NCBI GenBank assembly: GCA_037903475.1
Contig: JBAJFG010000019.1
Coordinates: 4,029,001-4,093,000 of the forward strand
Direction of reading: 5' to 3'
DNA length: 64,000 nucleotides
DNA from: Ancylostoma caninum
Taxonomy: Eukaryota > Nematoda > Chromadorea > Rhabditida > Ancylostomatidae
Shown here: in pieces, positions 34,878 through 48,445 of the stretch
How positions within the stretch are numbered: the first letter of the stretch is position 1
Layout of the letters: the number at the start of each line of letters is the position of its first letter
The notes under the pieces: model-generated
The model's database searches: none
Seen by the model: the letters and a program-made list of their open reading frames with translations, nothing else
What the model was told of the DNA's origin: nothing
Made by a program: the position numbers and the translations under genes

Positions 34878-37800
34878 TCATTTCCGGAATCTAACTGGAG
34901 GTGTTGGTGACCTAGGTCGAGGTCGTTTACCCAGTGACTGATATACTTCTCGTTCTCGAGCTTTACTCCGTTCCTAAACACATCCATGTACTATACAAAA
35001 CTATACTATGTAAAATATTCTTTTCTTTAGTGACATCCATAACCAGGGTAGCGAATTTAAAATCTTTTATAGACGAGCGCGAAGCTCTTATAAGGGCCAA
35101 GAGTTTCACAGTCCGAGCGGGAACGGCATACGTCTCTTTGAGCAAAAAGGCACCTACCATAAATTCTCTTGCTGCTTTCAAAAGATTTGCCATCCCTAAG
35201 ATAACTACCTTCTAACAGAGTAATGATGCAGTTTCAGTTTTAACTTGCTATGATTGCATTGAAAGGAATGTTAATACTGATTTTTACTCATGTAATGATA
35301 ACCATTTTTTAACGTCTGTCTTAAACAGCGTAATAAATGTATGTATGTATACTGCTCTAAATATCCGATATCAAATGATATGAAATATGGGCCAAAACAC
35401 TGAATAAAACAATGAAGATTAGTGGCTCACAACTAGTCAAAAAAAAACACATGTAGCCGGAACGCATGGGAACACGAGCCTAATCCACTCCTGCTGCTGA
35501 CGAGTTAACGGAAACATTCCACAAGTAGTCCTCAAAGGGTCTCTCAAGTGCCATTTGGTCAGTTCTCGAAAGTTTCATGGATACCATTTTTGTCCATTCA
35601 CAAAACTCATCCGCCCAGTGCTAAGGTTACACTCTCCCCAACAACAATGGATACGGGCACTCGCTTACGAAGTAGATTAGAGAAAAGTTTAGTGAACCGT
35701 TACCACATAAATCTAAGAAAATAAAAAGAGCGAGAAGACCACAAGTAAAACAGGAAATGCAACTCTTCAAAACGACCCTCAAAATTCCAGTAATAAGGCA
35801 AAAAGCCGTGTGCCTGTTTGAGTTCTGAAGTAAAGCTCGACTACGCCAAACGTGCAACCATAGGTGCGATAGTCGGAGCCAAGGCTCTCGCCCCCTTCAC
35901 TTCGGACAGGGGTCCGGCAGACCCCTTTCACTTAGACGAAGGGGAGGACGAAACCCCGGTGAAAAAAATTAATAAAATTATTTTTTGGGGTGATGGAAAC
36001 GATGAAGGAAATGAGAAGAAGGACGCAAACGAGGGGAAGACGAAGTAACAGAAGGCAATATCAGGAAGTTAGACGGAAACATATTATTAGGGAATGCTTA
36101 TAAACCTTATTGAAGGATTATAATAAATGTGTGTGCGGTGTGAGTCGACCGGAACGAATGTATGACAGGTTACGAAATTTGAGTTAGAGTACTGAATTGA
36201 ACGGATTGCAGGGGGTTGAAGGAACTGGGAATAACACGGCTGTGAGTGAAAATTCCCGTAGGGTGAAGGGTATCCTTGGATAGCTGAAACCTAGGAGATG
36301 AAGAAGGCATCCTGTTTGCATAGAATAAGTCAAGACTTGCGGAACCGTTTGCATTTTTCGAAAGCAATACTTTTCGCGGCACTTTCAGTTCTATGACTAA
36401 TAAAAGTATTAATAGAGAGTGAATCAAAAATGGGACAATCGTGGGAAGAAGAGGAGGAAAAACTGTATAATGTGAAACCAATTCCAAATCCTGTAGTGAA
36501 TATCTTACGGGAACCAAGATGAGGTTTTTGAGACCGACGAAAATAGCGAGAAACAGTAGATTTTTCGCAAATTTCCCTTCAACCACAAAACCAAATGAGA
36601 CGATCAGGACATGATAGTGAAGTAGAAGAAATTCTCTATCGATCCATATATGATATTATGGGTAAAAGTCTGTCCTGCGCTGTGCAGGAGGGGATGGAGC
36701 CAAAACCAGTACATTGGCTCCGGTCAAAAGCGAGACAGTGCAATGAAGGAGGAGGGCGCAGAGCGAGAACCGGAGCCATCCTCAAGAGGTCGACTCCGGT
36801 ACCCTTCACCTTTAGCGGGAACGACTTACAACGATTTTCCAGAAGAAGTGACGAGTGATATAGGTGTATTTCACAAAAAGTGGTCACTATGTACCCTTCA
36901 CGAACATGTCTACGTTTCAAATAAGGAAGTTATAAGGGAAAAATAGCCGTTTTTTTTTGGCACTTTTCACTATGATAAAAAGGGAGTTGCCGTGGGAGAA
37001 TCATAGGGTATTGGGACCGGGAGGTAGGATATGAAGTGCTGATATCTCTCGGACCCTTCCATTTTGGAAATAATAGCAATTCGAGTGTTTTTTTTTAATG
37101 TTGAAATTAGTGCCAGATTTTCCTCAACGAAGAGATGACTCATCGCGCCACACCGCCGTCACTTCGCTGCAGATGGAAGGGGTACCTGATACCTGAGCTT
37201 GCATAACTACCTATGTCTGTAATGTGACGAGCCCCCCCCCCCTCGGTCGTCGCCTTTTTGTGACAGCCAACGCTAAGAAAGCTGCCGCTACTCCCTCCCC
37301 CACCTCGGGGTCCATGACCTCTTCACTTTTGGCACCTCTGACAGGCCTCAGACCCTTCAAACCCCCTTCACTTCGCAGACCCCCGGCTCCACCCTATCGC
37401 ACCTATGCGTGCAACCTGTTGGTAAGTGTACATGGTTGCATAGAGTTGCGGCCAAAGAAGCGTGGTGGAACCTACTTCTCACTGTACATGCTCTTAACAC
37501 ATCCTTGGTTTCAATCACGCTATGCTTCACTGGCTTCATCACTGTAAAGCCGCGTGCACCGTCCGACAATTAATTCGACACAGACGCTGAATATATGTGG
37601 GCCGGATATATTTGGCTGTCAACGGAACCCAATCAGCCAACAAAATGCATGACGGCAGCACTGTTTTCTGTACAGAATAACTTTGAAAATATATTACCTT
37701 AGCTCGCTCACGGTCGCGATCTGGATACCTCTCCCGGCTTTTACTTCGACTCCTGCTTCTCTTTCTTTTATCATCCCTTCGATCATCTCTTCTGTCTCTA

Positions 37801-40800
37801 TCTCGCCTATCGTCACGTCCACCTTTCCCTCCGCGATTTTTGTTCCTACCATTCCGATCAGGAGAGTCTCTTCGACGACGAACAGGCGAATATTTTCTGC
37901 AAATGAGTTCAGTGAAGAACAACCATCAGTATGCACTAAAATCTAGAGGTACAATAGAGGACCTAGAAGTGCAACAATTTCAACAGTTTTTTTTTCTGAA
38001 GTCATTTTGCGTACAAGGATTTCTTCGAGGGTAATACCCATGCGTGTCGTTACAGTAATCACGCAACGTTCATTTGTACTGACCACTGCGTGCGAACAAA
38101 CAACGCAACGGTCAGTCTGGCATGCGATTCTCACTTTGTTCATCTGCTCAATAAAGTGGAACTCATACTACGCCTCCATCTCCCCCGCTTGCGGAAAATG
38201 AAGTATTAATTTGCAACATACAAGGACTGGTTGGTAACCAACTCTTGAAGGACGGATATAATGGATAGAATTCCCAGCTTAGCCCTCCGCAAACACAAAC
38301 ATTCTAAAATCAGGCTCTATATAGTGCGAAGGGGGAAGCATATCATGCAATACAAAAATACTATATCAAAACAGCTACAGTGTATTTATTCCGAAGTGGC
38401 CCGTCGGCGCACCGCCTACCATCACGAGTGGCGTCCTACTGGCGATCGATGCTCAGGTGATTGGCTGCTGGAACGCCGCTAGCAGGACGCCATGCATCAT
38501 GAAAGGTGGTGCGCCGGCACGCCACCTCGGAATGAACGCACATATGATCTCATTTCCAAAACAATTCCTCAACAGAAATTATACAGCAAATATGCGAACC
38601 TCTTCGGACTTCGTGATCGAGACTTTGAGCGAGAGCGACTCCGACTTTTTCCTCGTCGTTTACGAGCATCCTCCCGATCAGAGTCTGAAAATTATTGTAC
38701 TCCGACATTGTCACAGGAATTTTCAAGCAGCAGAGAAAACTTACAACAAGAACTCACCTTCGTCTGCTTTCTTCTTCTCACTCGTGATCTTTTGAGCAAC
38801 AAGCTGAGCTTTTGCAGCCTTTTGGGAGGTCTCAATTTTTGCTCGCAATTTCTCAATTTTCTCATCCATTTCTCTCCAGCTTACGGCCTGGAACGAGCAA
38901 AATTCACTCTTCTTGAATGAGCGATCATTCCTTTTGAGAAGTAGGAACATGAGGAGATCAACTGCATAACAATTGATTTAATGATATCAATAAATGTAAA
39001 TAGAGTAAACAAAAGATTCGCAGAAAGTTATTTCACGCTGACGGCCTACATAGTTGTTACTACAGTTAGACCCTGATTACGGAAGCCAATATTATCCAGA
39101 TTTGAGCACGATAATCAAGACAGTCTTGAGTTTCCACATTTTCGGCGTTCGCCTCGAGTTTCAGTTCCAGATGAAAAAATTGCAACAACACTAATGTTTT
39201 CGAGAATTGCACAAGTTTTGGAGATGACAACACTGCTACCATGGCTTCCATTGTCAACAGAATGACTCATATGAGTTTTTAATTCATACTGACAATGTGT
39301 TGAAGCAGTAGATATCACCCTGAGTCAAAAATATATTGTCACTAAGTCGACACATTGTTTTTTTTTTTGTTTCATTCACATTTGTTTGCATCGAGAGCAT
39401 ACTTCATACTGAGAAACACATCCCCCTCTCTCAGCGAATAATAGGACTTCCAGTTCAACGACTCCAGCAAGACCATATAAATGACAATGAAGTATTCCAG
39501 AAAAAAGGAGAAAAATGAATTAAAGCTTGCCTTTTGATTAGAGTACATATTTAGCAACATTGTAGCTATGGTATGAACATCCGTATCCGACGCATCAAAA
39601 AGTTCATACCTAGAAAGTAAAGTGTTCGAAGGAAAAGTACTCCAGAACTAGAAATCGACTAACCAATTTCGTGGTTTATCTGGTAGAGGCACTTGTGGTT
39701 GCACAGTACGTGCAGCTAAGAAAATACAAGCACATGCAATAGTTTCTGGGGAATAGCGCACAAACATGTCCGTTCTCAGCCCGTCATTCATGTACGTCCT
39801 GAAAATACCACCTAAGTCGCATGAGATTAACAAGAAACGATATAAAAAAGGATGAAAAGAAGAGATTCATTCACCATGCCCTCTGAATGAGATCAGTTCG
39901 GTGATGTGCACGCAGGACGAAGCAGTAGGCACATATCAACTTATGCGGATGTTTGACGTGAACAACAAAACCTAGCGTTGCAAGAAGACGACGTTCCGCC
40001 TTTATCATCTGAACATTAGAAGGATAGAATCTTTCGACAGTCAAAAGATACTAACGGAGAGCAAACAAAACATTTAGACAAGCTGGCTAGTCAAAATGTT
40101 TGTAAAGAAAAGTTCGTGAAGAAAACTTACGTTATTCTTCGTATTAACATAACTGATGTCAAGAGGTGGCGGTTTTAGCCGAGCAGCGGTATCGCTAAAG
40201 CAGTAGTAGAGAAAGTTCGACCATAAACAAATCAATAAATGTAACAGAAACAAGTTCATCCCTATCAAATCAAGTTCATGATTCTAATAAAAAAAAAACG
40301 TACCGCGGACTCGTCCTGGGCATCACAAGGAAAAGAAACGCATGATAAAACACTCAGTCAATAAGTATAAAAAAGACTAAGAGATCATGTAATACTTCTC
40401 TTTCTATTGGTACCTTACAACGAGGAAAAACTCATCGTACAATGAGGTTGCGCACTAAATTAACAAACTAAGCGTAGTCCTACAAAGTCAACAAAGAATT
40501 TCCTGTATAATGCCTTACCACGTTAGCGGCAAAAAGTGCTTTCAGCTGCAGAAACAACTTTGATTAGGATTCAAATTCGCCCAAAGCATAAGATGGCTTG
40601 AATAACTATGCTGGTGAAGAGCAAAAGAAGCCTTATATTACAGCGTATAGACTTAAAAAGGGAAAGGAAACAAGCAATTATGTATTGTTGGTATCGGAGC
40701 ATTTGTTTATCACCAGAAAAGCAAGAAAAAAAAAGAGATGTAGGCTGACCAGACTGTGAATCACACCTGCTCTTTTACATGCCTGAAGAGAATAAAAACA

Positions 40801-43800
40801 AATCCATAAAAGCAATCCGCTAATATAATAATAATATTTTGGCACCAATACAGTTTATTCGGATGAAACAGGGGTTTGAAAGCTGACAGAAAATAATAAT
40901 TATTATTATTACTGTCCCTATCAAACATTTCAAAACTTTACATTTAAATCCGATCGTATAGAATATGAAGAGCGTGGGTTTATGAGGTTCAAAAATGATG
41001 TCATGAAATGCTCAAAGCTGAAACCAGGTCACATATCTGTAGCCTTCCCCACAGCCAGGATTTTGAACACAAGGGCTGTCCATTAAGCACACGAATCGCA
41101 CGGCACAACCTAGTGCATTCTACAAGGTAGTGCATTCTACTTCTACTTGGCCCAAAAGCAGAGATGAAATAGCCTGAGAATGAGTCTCACCCAACCTTCA
41201 CTTTTGGTAGGGTGGGGGACACCTGAGGTGGAAGACTGAGCATGTCGTCCTGAACAATAATTTCTTTACATTTCCAAATTTCTTTAGATTCAATAATTTC
41301 GGAGAAGAGCAGGAGTCTTGTAGAAACGCTGTTATTCAAAGGTGAAGGAGTGGCAGAACTATTAGAAATTTTTTTGTTGATTCCAGCAGAAATGAAAGCC
41401 TGAATGAGAATTTACCCGAGAAAAATGATTTTTTAATATTTCCAGAAAACCTGGAACTTCACCTCCTGCGCTGTACTCCCACAAGTGGGTACAACGATTT
41501 GACTTCAAAGAGAAACTTACTCTTTGCATAGGTTGTGAAAGAAGCGTAGAATTGGGTGCGGAATTTGTGAAAAGAAAATTCAGACGCGGATAGATAGGAT
41601 CCGCACCACGCCCCGTCATGAGCGCAATATTGAAAATTTCTCAGATGCAAGGTTCCTAGGAGTAAGAGGAAGATCTGCTCTTTCGAATAAATTGCAAGGT
41701 TCTCAATTCGCTTTCGAAACAATGCCGAATTTTTTTCTAAAACTCGACAATTTTCGATTGTGAAGCGCGTTTTTCAGAGTCATTGGAAGTCTTTTCCGGA
41801 TGCTAGGTTACCAGCGAAATCAGCTCGAGATTCTTCGTCAACCGATACTTGAGAGTAGGGTGTATCTTCGTTGGGTAGCTTAGAATGCTGACAGGTGAGA
41901 ATGCCATAGCAGGCATTCCCATCGCTCTCGTCTGCGTCTCGTCCACTCGCGTACTGTCTCGTCGGGTTCTATCTATCTCAAAAATTCTCAAAATCGGGGG
42001 TATGAAATTCATCGCGAGCGCTAACTCCGACATCATAGAAAATAGTAGAACATTAGAATTTTAACCTACAGGGAACCCTAACCGACCCGGTGGCCATGGA
42101 CATGTGCCGCGACGCGGCAAAATGGACCCAGAGTCAGAGTAGATCGATACAGCTATATTTCCCTCTGCCTGTATTAGTGTTTAGACGCCCTTCTGTAATT
42201 TTCGATGACATAATTAATTATAATAATTATGAGAATCAAAGATCTGAATGTGGTTGAGGTGTTCGCGTGTGGTTGTACATAACCGTGTGGTTGTATGGTT
42301 GTATATGTGATCCTGCATTTCAGGCCTTGTAGTGCATAGAGCAGACAACAAAGTGACAGTGCCGCGCCGCAGTACTGGTCAGTGGGGGACATGACCGTTC
42401 CCAATTGCCCTTAATATACCACAAGCATGGATGAACCGTGATCATATAAAACCCAACTCTACGGTTATCACCTGCTCAGCTATGCTAACACACATCGAAT
42501 CAAACGGGACGGCAGCTAGTGAAAAGAAAAGTTCCAAAACATGCAACCTAATAGGTTTTTTCTCAGCTGCAGCAGGGCAGACTTCTCTGTGGTTGTGATG
42601 AAATACGTGGGAATTTTGTAAAAGAGAAGGAACCCCAAAGTAATAACGACGAGGGATTGGAAGTCCAAAAATAAGTATTCATCCGAACAATGATGAATGA
42701 GAATTTATTCAGGAACCCTCCATTCAGAAATAAGAGACCATCGCGCTGCTCGAGGGCATGCGTTAAACGTGTGCACACATATTTTTCGGGCTCGTCCCTA
42801 CACGGCAATATAGCCTAACATTGTTATTTGCTTGGATCTTTAGCTGCAATGCCATGTTAAAAAGTCCCGGAAATGGGTGTGTGAGCGCGAGGAACGTACG
42901 TGCTCAAGCAGCAAGATGGTCTCACCTTTCTATGTGGAAAACATATAATGGAGAAATCAGAGATTTAGATATGACTTCTAGATAATCAGTTATGTTTGTA
43001 GTTTGCTGCGCAAATCGATTTAAAGGCAGCAGGAGCTGAAATCCTCGACTTCAAGCTGAGCTGTGAATGATGAAGTACAGATTCAGCACATCATAAATGT
43101 GAAACGAACACAGACAATGATGGCTTACCTGCAGAGAAAATGGAACATTCGTCGCGAACACGTTTGGCCGTGTTCGCGCGCAGACGAGTTTTCCCTGGCG
43201 CAAAAAGCCATTGCGGTGCGTAGTTTGGCGCAAAGGGAAAACGAAATGCATTCAATTCACAGGGTTTCATGGCGGGACTCGGCCAAAACCACGGGCCGCA
43301 ATGGCTTTCGCGCCGGGGAAAACTCGTCCGCGCGCGAACACGGCCAGGCGTGTTCGCGACGAATGTTCCATTTTCTCTGCAGGTAAGCCATCACTGTCTG
43401 TGTTCGTTTCACATTTATGATGTGCCGAGTCTGTACTTCACCATCCGCAGCTCAACTCAGAGTTGAGAATTTCAGCCCCTGCTGCCTTTAAAGACAACAA
43501 AGCGATATATGTGGCACTGATGTCATTTCGCAGAAATCATTTTAAATTTGACGCCCGCGCCCTTTCCCGTGTGCGCCCGTGTTGTCCCATTTCCTTTTTC
43601 CCACCAGAAAAAAATTTTCCCACTATGATTAGGGTGTTAATATCGATGCTATCCTTCCATCAATCTTCGCCCAGGACAGCGACGATCTGCGCAGTCACCA
43701 AAAGGCTGAACAACCGAAGATAGATAAGAAAGAGAGCAATATATCTTCAGAAATAACTGAAGGACTCTGTGTTCCGAGAAGCACGTTTAATGAACTTTCA

Positions 43801-46800
43801 AAATTTGTCCTTTCCCAAAATGAACATTTCGTTGAACAACAACGCCAAACCTCACGCGTTCCTTCCGTCCTTGTGATGCGCAGGAAACTCGTCCATAGTA
43901 GAATCGGAATGATGTGAGAATTTGAAAAACAGAAAACATGGAAACAATATGGGAGACGCAGGCGACCACTGTCTCCCGCTGAGTTGACTCCCATCTCACT
44001 CACTCTCTTCCATCAGGTCGAGTGTGGGTAGATCACCTAGATAAAAATATTTATAGTCGAGGAATGTTCACGATTCCCTACTCTAAAACACTATTTAGTT
44101 ATATCTCTTGAAGCATCTTTTTTTTTTCAAGTAAGTTATCATTTGCCTAATCATGTTAAATTACACAGGTAAAGCTGCAAATGGAGAGTGGACCTTTATA
44201 CTTGGAATGATCACTGCTGCCGAGATCAGCGATTGTTCAGCTCGATGAATTGGCCAATCACAGAACTCTGCTGCACCGCAAATCCCAGGTATAACACACC
44301 ACCATTTTGTAAAAGAAGCAAAATTTGCAGACGCAGTTTTCTGGAGACGAATTTGGAAATTTCGAAAAGCGTTACAACTCTTAGCACCCAGACCAGCATC
44401 AATACTGGCAATGATTTCTTTGAATCCCTCATTTTACTCTAATAATAATACTACTGATGCCCTAAAACGATTTTGAGGAATACTTACTCTACTTTGAAGA
44501 ATGTATATTTCCACATCAGTCATCAGCGCCATAAAGAAATTGGAACGGTGGAAATATGTGGAAAACTCATAAGCGGCGCTGTTCTTAGCTTCCTTTCGCA
44601 ATTGTAATTTCAAAAGCAGCAATAAGACCCAAAAATTTGCCTACGGCAGAACGTTTAAAATTACTGTTCCATTAGGCTCTAGCGACATTGCTGAACTGCC
44701 AATACAGGATTCGTTTCTGCATGAATTAAATCAGGTGGAGAACAATGTACACAGAGCAAATTCACCAGGACAGGTAAAATGAAATCAAACTAAACACTCT
44801 AAGGTCCTAAAAATCACTCAAAATTGGCGTACAATGGAAACAGAATACTATTCGCTCACCTTCGCGCTATGATTATGTACGTCTACGCGCTTATTGGGTT
44901 GTAATTTTTGTGTTCCATCCACACTGTCCAAGTAGCTCAAATGTTCACCGCAAGCTAGCTCAAATGTTCACCTTTGGTAGCATTTCCAATAACATTGCGC
45001 AATTAAAATGAGCAGTGACAAGGATATCGTCGTTGTCACGTTCAAGGAAGCACGCGCGATAATTCGCGCGAAAAAATTTACGTGCCACCTCATTACTTCA
45101 AAAAGATTCATGTTCCTCTTTTAAGTCGTTTCGAAACGGCGGGTGTCGATTGCACTTGCGACGGCCTCGACGGTCAAGTCACAAAATTCGCGATTAATTC
45201 GTAAATCGACGCATCAGCATTGGTAAATTTTACCCCGACATGTGTACAGTCTATTAGCTCACAGAGGGCGCCCGATCTGACTTTGTCCGCAACTACGACT
45301 TCACCATTTTTCGGCTAACTGATCTATTTTCTGCACTTTTTTGATATCCATATGGTGTGGTTCCTTCCATTCTAATGTTTCCCCACAGCCATCCGCTAAA
45401 ATATCCTTCCAGACGCATTCTGCAGGCAAAGTCGTAATTGCAGACAATGTCAGATCAGGCGCCTCCTGTGAGCTAATAGACCATAGGTCTCACATGGTTT
45501 CACACATACACTAGGCTTCGATGAGGGTGTGTTTTCCGCGGCCTGAAGAAGTACGCTCCGCTCGTGCTAGGTTCCCCTCAAAAAAAAAGGTGACAAAAGA
45601 AAACAAGCGTTGCTTGCTCGATAGTCAGTCTGTTTCCTTGACAGTTAACACCAAATATGGTGAAAAACTGTCACTACAGCGCCGATCCTAACGCGAGCGG
45701 CGCGACCGTGCAGCGTACTTCTCGTGCTCGTGGAAAACGCACAGCCACTGATGCTCAGTGTATTTCATGTCACATACAACACTTCCTTCACTAACTACAT
45801 CGCCATAATAGATGAACAAAGCCAACTCTATGGTTTTGCATCCGTTCGGAATGTGATGTGACTGAGCAATGCAACTCTTTTAGTAGATCACCGAAGTGAT
45901 TATTCTAAGCAGGAGGGTAGAAAAAACGGAACCGAAGCGAATTTTTCAGAAAGGTCTTAACGATTAAAATCTGAAAGAACAGATTTACACAAATTTTATG
46001 CGTCCATGGTCTTGTGTTGATAGGGAAGAACTTGAGTAGCAATAATTATGCAGAATTTCCACATCTCAAGAAATTACATGGTAGGTGAATGTCGGCAACT
46101 TACTCGTTCACGGGACGTCCTGATTCCCTCAATTTATGTAGCTGCTCCAGACGATAGAAAACGTTGTAAACGTCTCTAGTTCGGCGTGGCTCTTCCTCAA
46201 TTTTAGAGGCAAGTAGCAAACAGGCCATTACTGTATGCTACAAAACATAACATTACCATCAAAGAACGCTTATGAGATGACAGGTCCCATACCTCATATC
46301 TGAACTTCAAAAAACTCTTCAAGTAGTAGAACCGTTGAAATAATATTTGCCCGGTAGCCGCGGCCACCTGAGGGAGTTTGAGCAGAACGGCTCCTTCTTG
46401 TATGAGAGAACATCCAAAGAAGCGAAGGTTCTGGAAACGCCGATGAAAACTGTAATACAGCGAAGAAATGCATTCCAGAGGAAGAAGAAGGAAGAGGAAG
46501 TAAATGAGCAAAGCGATTATAAAATTCAGTACGTACAGAGTTGAAGAAATGATTATGTATGATTATTATGCCTATCTTCGAATAGCAAAAAAACTTCTCC
46601 TCCACCCTCACACTGAGTTCAAACGCCGAGTGAGGAGGATGTTTGCTTGTTTTTTTTTGCGTTAAGTTTCTAGTTATTTTTTTTTGAAACCGGCTTTGGG
46701 AACAATGGTTCCAATTTCTGAGGATTTTATCGCTTTACTCATCATTTCGCTGCTTTGTTCTTTCCGTTTTTTTCCTTTTAATTTATCCATAATGGCGTTT

Positions 46801-48092
46801 TGCAAAGTGCGCCTTCAGCAAACGTAATAAACTTATACTTATGCGAAGAGAGGAAGAAGTTAATGCACCTTTTCTGTTTCTCTATCCATGCCATCCGCTA
46901 AAGAAGGAGGATCCTGTAGAGCTAACCGGGCCTTCTCATCCATGGTTTGGTACCACTTATCACAATTAATATTAACCCTGAAAGGATTATGATGTAAAAT
47001 ACTCGAAAGATACTTGGAAAGGCGGAAAGAAAATGAAATCTTCCGTTAGAACATGTACAGATAATAGCTCCTCCTAAGCTGTATTCACAAAGTTATGGTT
47101 GGTTTCATAAGGTAGGCTGACCGCAGAGTTGCAGCAAGAGCGTGCGGTGCTTCAGTGCTCATGAGAAGTTGCGTACGTCGCAAGACGAACGCGGCCCAGT
47201 TGGCGCCGCGTTCACTGCCAACTCCCTTTCCAGGAACGTTCACTGCGACAATATGATTTCGCACGGATGTGCTGTTCCAAACGCAGACGCACGCGGCCAA
47301 AGTCAAGTCGTCACGAAGATGGGTCAATGTCCACCGAATCACTCGAACGCAAAAAAGCACCGCACGTGTGGCAACTAACTCTGCCGACAACCTAAGATAA
47401 TTCTACGAAAGAAAATAATTTGGAGTTACGTCGAGAAGTGTGGTCGAAGTCCGAACGAGCTAGGCTTTATGGGATTGTTGTCTTCAGCAGAAGCCTCCGA
47501 TTTCTCACCACCATTTTCAGAGTTTTTACCAGGAACTGCTTCAGTCTGAAACATGAAATAAAGATGTCAATATCTAACCAAACTCCAAAACCACAACATT
47601 AATAAGGATGTGGTCTCAGTAGTCTAAAAGAGCTGATAAAACAACAAGGATCCTTAACGACCTCATAGAGTGCCACTTACGCTTTATAAAACTCATGAGA
47701 TAGAATTCAGATCTTGAACATATCAAGCGATATGATCAGAAACATATTAGTCTACTTTTTTTGAAAGCGAAATCAACATATCACGGTCTAACTATAAGTA
47801 AATTTCTTTCCAAAGAATGTGAATTTTCCCCGTATTGGGAATTTCAGTGACTATGAACAAGAAGAATGCGATAGAGCGAGAAAAATCAGAAAAAAATCGG
47901 GATTTTATCTATCCACTGGAGTCTGTTAATACTTCCTAACCAACTTGCATACAAAGGACTTTCTTTTCAAATTTGCTACTCGCTACTCACTCGCTCTGCT
48001 AGTAAATGATCTTGAGCACTTACCTTTCTTGTGCGAACGAAAGCCTGGGCTTTGGCTAATGCCAAACTCCTCTTTTCTGCTAGGGTGGTCAT
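34878..48092 (-). CDS. cyl-1: Cyclin L (transcription/splicing cyclin), 13 exons
   Basis: The regulatory partner of CDK11-type kinases, a nuclear protein that couples transcription to splicing. Exons on the minus strand: 48092-48024, 47545-47430, 46977-46869, 46430-46293, 46237-46104, 40194-40131, 40008-39875, 39798-39664, 39609-39531, 38887-38758, 38684-38600, 37896-37698, 34973-34878. All phases agree and give 495 residues ending in TGA. The first cyclin fold has [20 protein letters not shown] and [17 protein letters not shown]. The second has [20 protein letters not shown] and [19 protein letters not shown]. The tail (last three exons) is an Arg/Ser-rich domain ([37 protein letters not shown]) ending [11 protein letters not shown]. 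Exon 9 ends at a GC donor (GCAAGC). Intron 5 is 5.9 kb and intron 12 is 2.7 kb, both with repeats. Start chosen as the first ATG before a good GTAAGT donor. The symbol follows the C. elegans ortholog by inference. Confidence 0.95.
34974..37697. other. Cyclin L intron 12, no nested gene shown
   Basis: Open frames at 35818-36048 (plus, acidic) and 36170-36586 (minus, hydrophobic) have no family similarity or splice context. At 37229-37245 there is a run of C. I see no transposable element with clear ends. Confidence 0.4.
43024..43487. mobile_element. TTAA-flanked palindromic element, copy 1
   Basis: A 464-bp near-perfect palindrome beginning AGGCAGCAGGAGCTGAAAT and ending with its reverse complement, flanked by TTAA on both sides (43020-43023 and 43488-43491). 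Arms contain GTGAAACGAACACAG and TGGAACATTCGTCGCGAACA. No coding capacity; overlapping open frames on both strands are symmetry products. The same family as 52240-52702. Confidence 0.9.
45249..45481. mobile_element. 233-bp palindromic short element
   Basis: The ends GTCTATTAGCTCACAG and CTGTGAGCTAATAGAC are exact inverted repeats. Pairing continues inward through GGGCGCCCGATCTGAC against GTCAGATCAGGCGCC and through AACTACGACTT against AAGTCGTAATT, giving arms of about 50 bases. A non-autonomous DNA element; target duplication not resolved. Confidence 0.8.
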
Positions 48093-48270
48093 TACGATAA
48101 ATTACATGAACTTCTTCAATGAAGCTTGGAGGAACTCGCCGTTACTGGAACACGGCACAAAGAAACACTGAAAATACCGGAATCAAGAATAGAAAAAGCT
48201 GATGAGAACGCCAGAAAAACTCGGCGGAATGTGATAATAGCCTGAGCGATAAAAACGACAAAATTTTCGA

Positions 48271-48445
48271 AATCACGCGTTAGTACTCAGGCACTTTCAG
48301 CGGACGACGCGCGCACCCAATACAGGACGGCCCGCGTAAGGGTTGAGAATTCGCCAGGACTTGGGTGCGCGGGCCGTCCGCTGCTGCTTGCTAGCGGACC
48401 AGCCGCGTGCCTTCAACGGACCAGCCGCGCGCCTTTCTGAGAACC
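48271..48445. repeat. GC-rich inverted repeat, left block
   Basis: It contains ACTCAGGCACTTTCAGCGGA and repeats of GCGGACCAGCCGCGCGCC and GCGCGGGCCGTCCGC. The outer sequence is matched, reversed, at 49540-49556 (TCCGCTGAAAGTGCCTGAGT). It lies about 180 bases upstream of the cyclin L start. Confidence 0.65.

Larger units (their letters stand above)
40195..46103. other. Cyclin L intron 5 (5.9 kb) with two palindromic elements
   Basis: Phase and protein order show that exons 5 and 6 join directly. The intron holds the TTAA-flanked element at 43024-43487 and the palindrome at 45249-45481. No other exon or element is recognised. Open frames here are short and unlike any family. Confidence 0.7.

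Noticed and set aside
36170..36586. 138-codon hydrophobic minus-strand frame in cyclin L intron 12
   Set aside because: No family similarity and no start or splice context; hydrophobic runs are expected from T-rich sequence.
43051..43466. Open frames on both strands with similar peptides
   Set aside because: They arise from the two arms of a palindromic element; the same peptides appear at 52307-52720.
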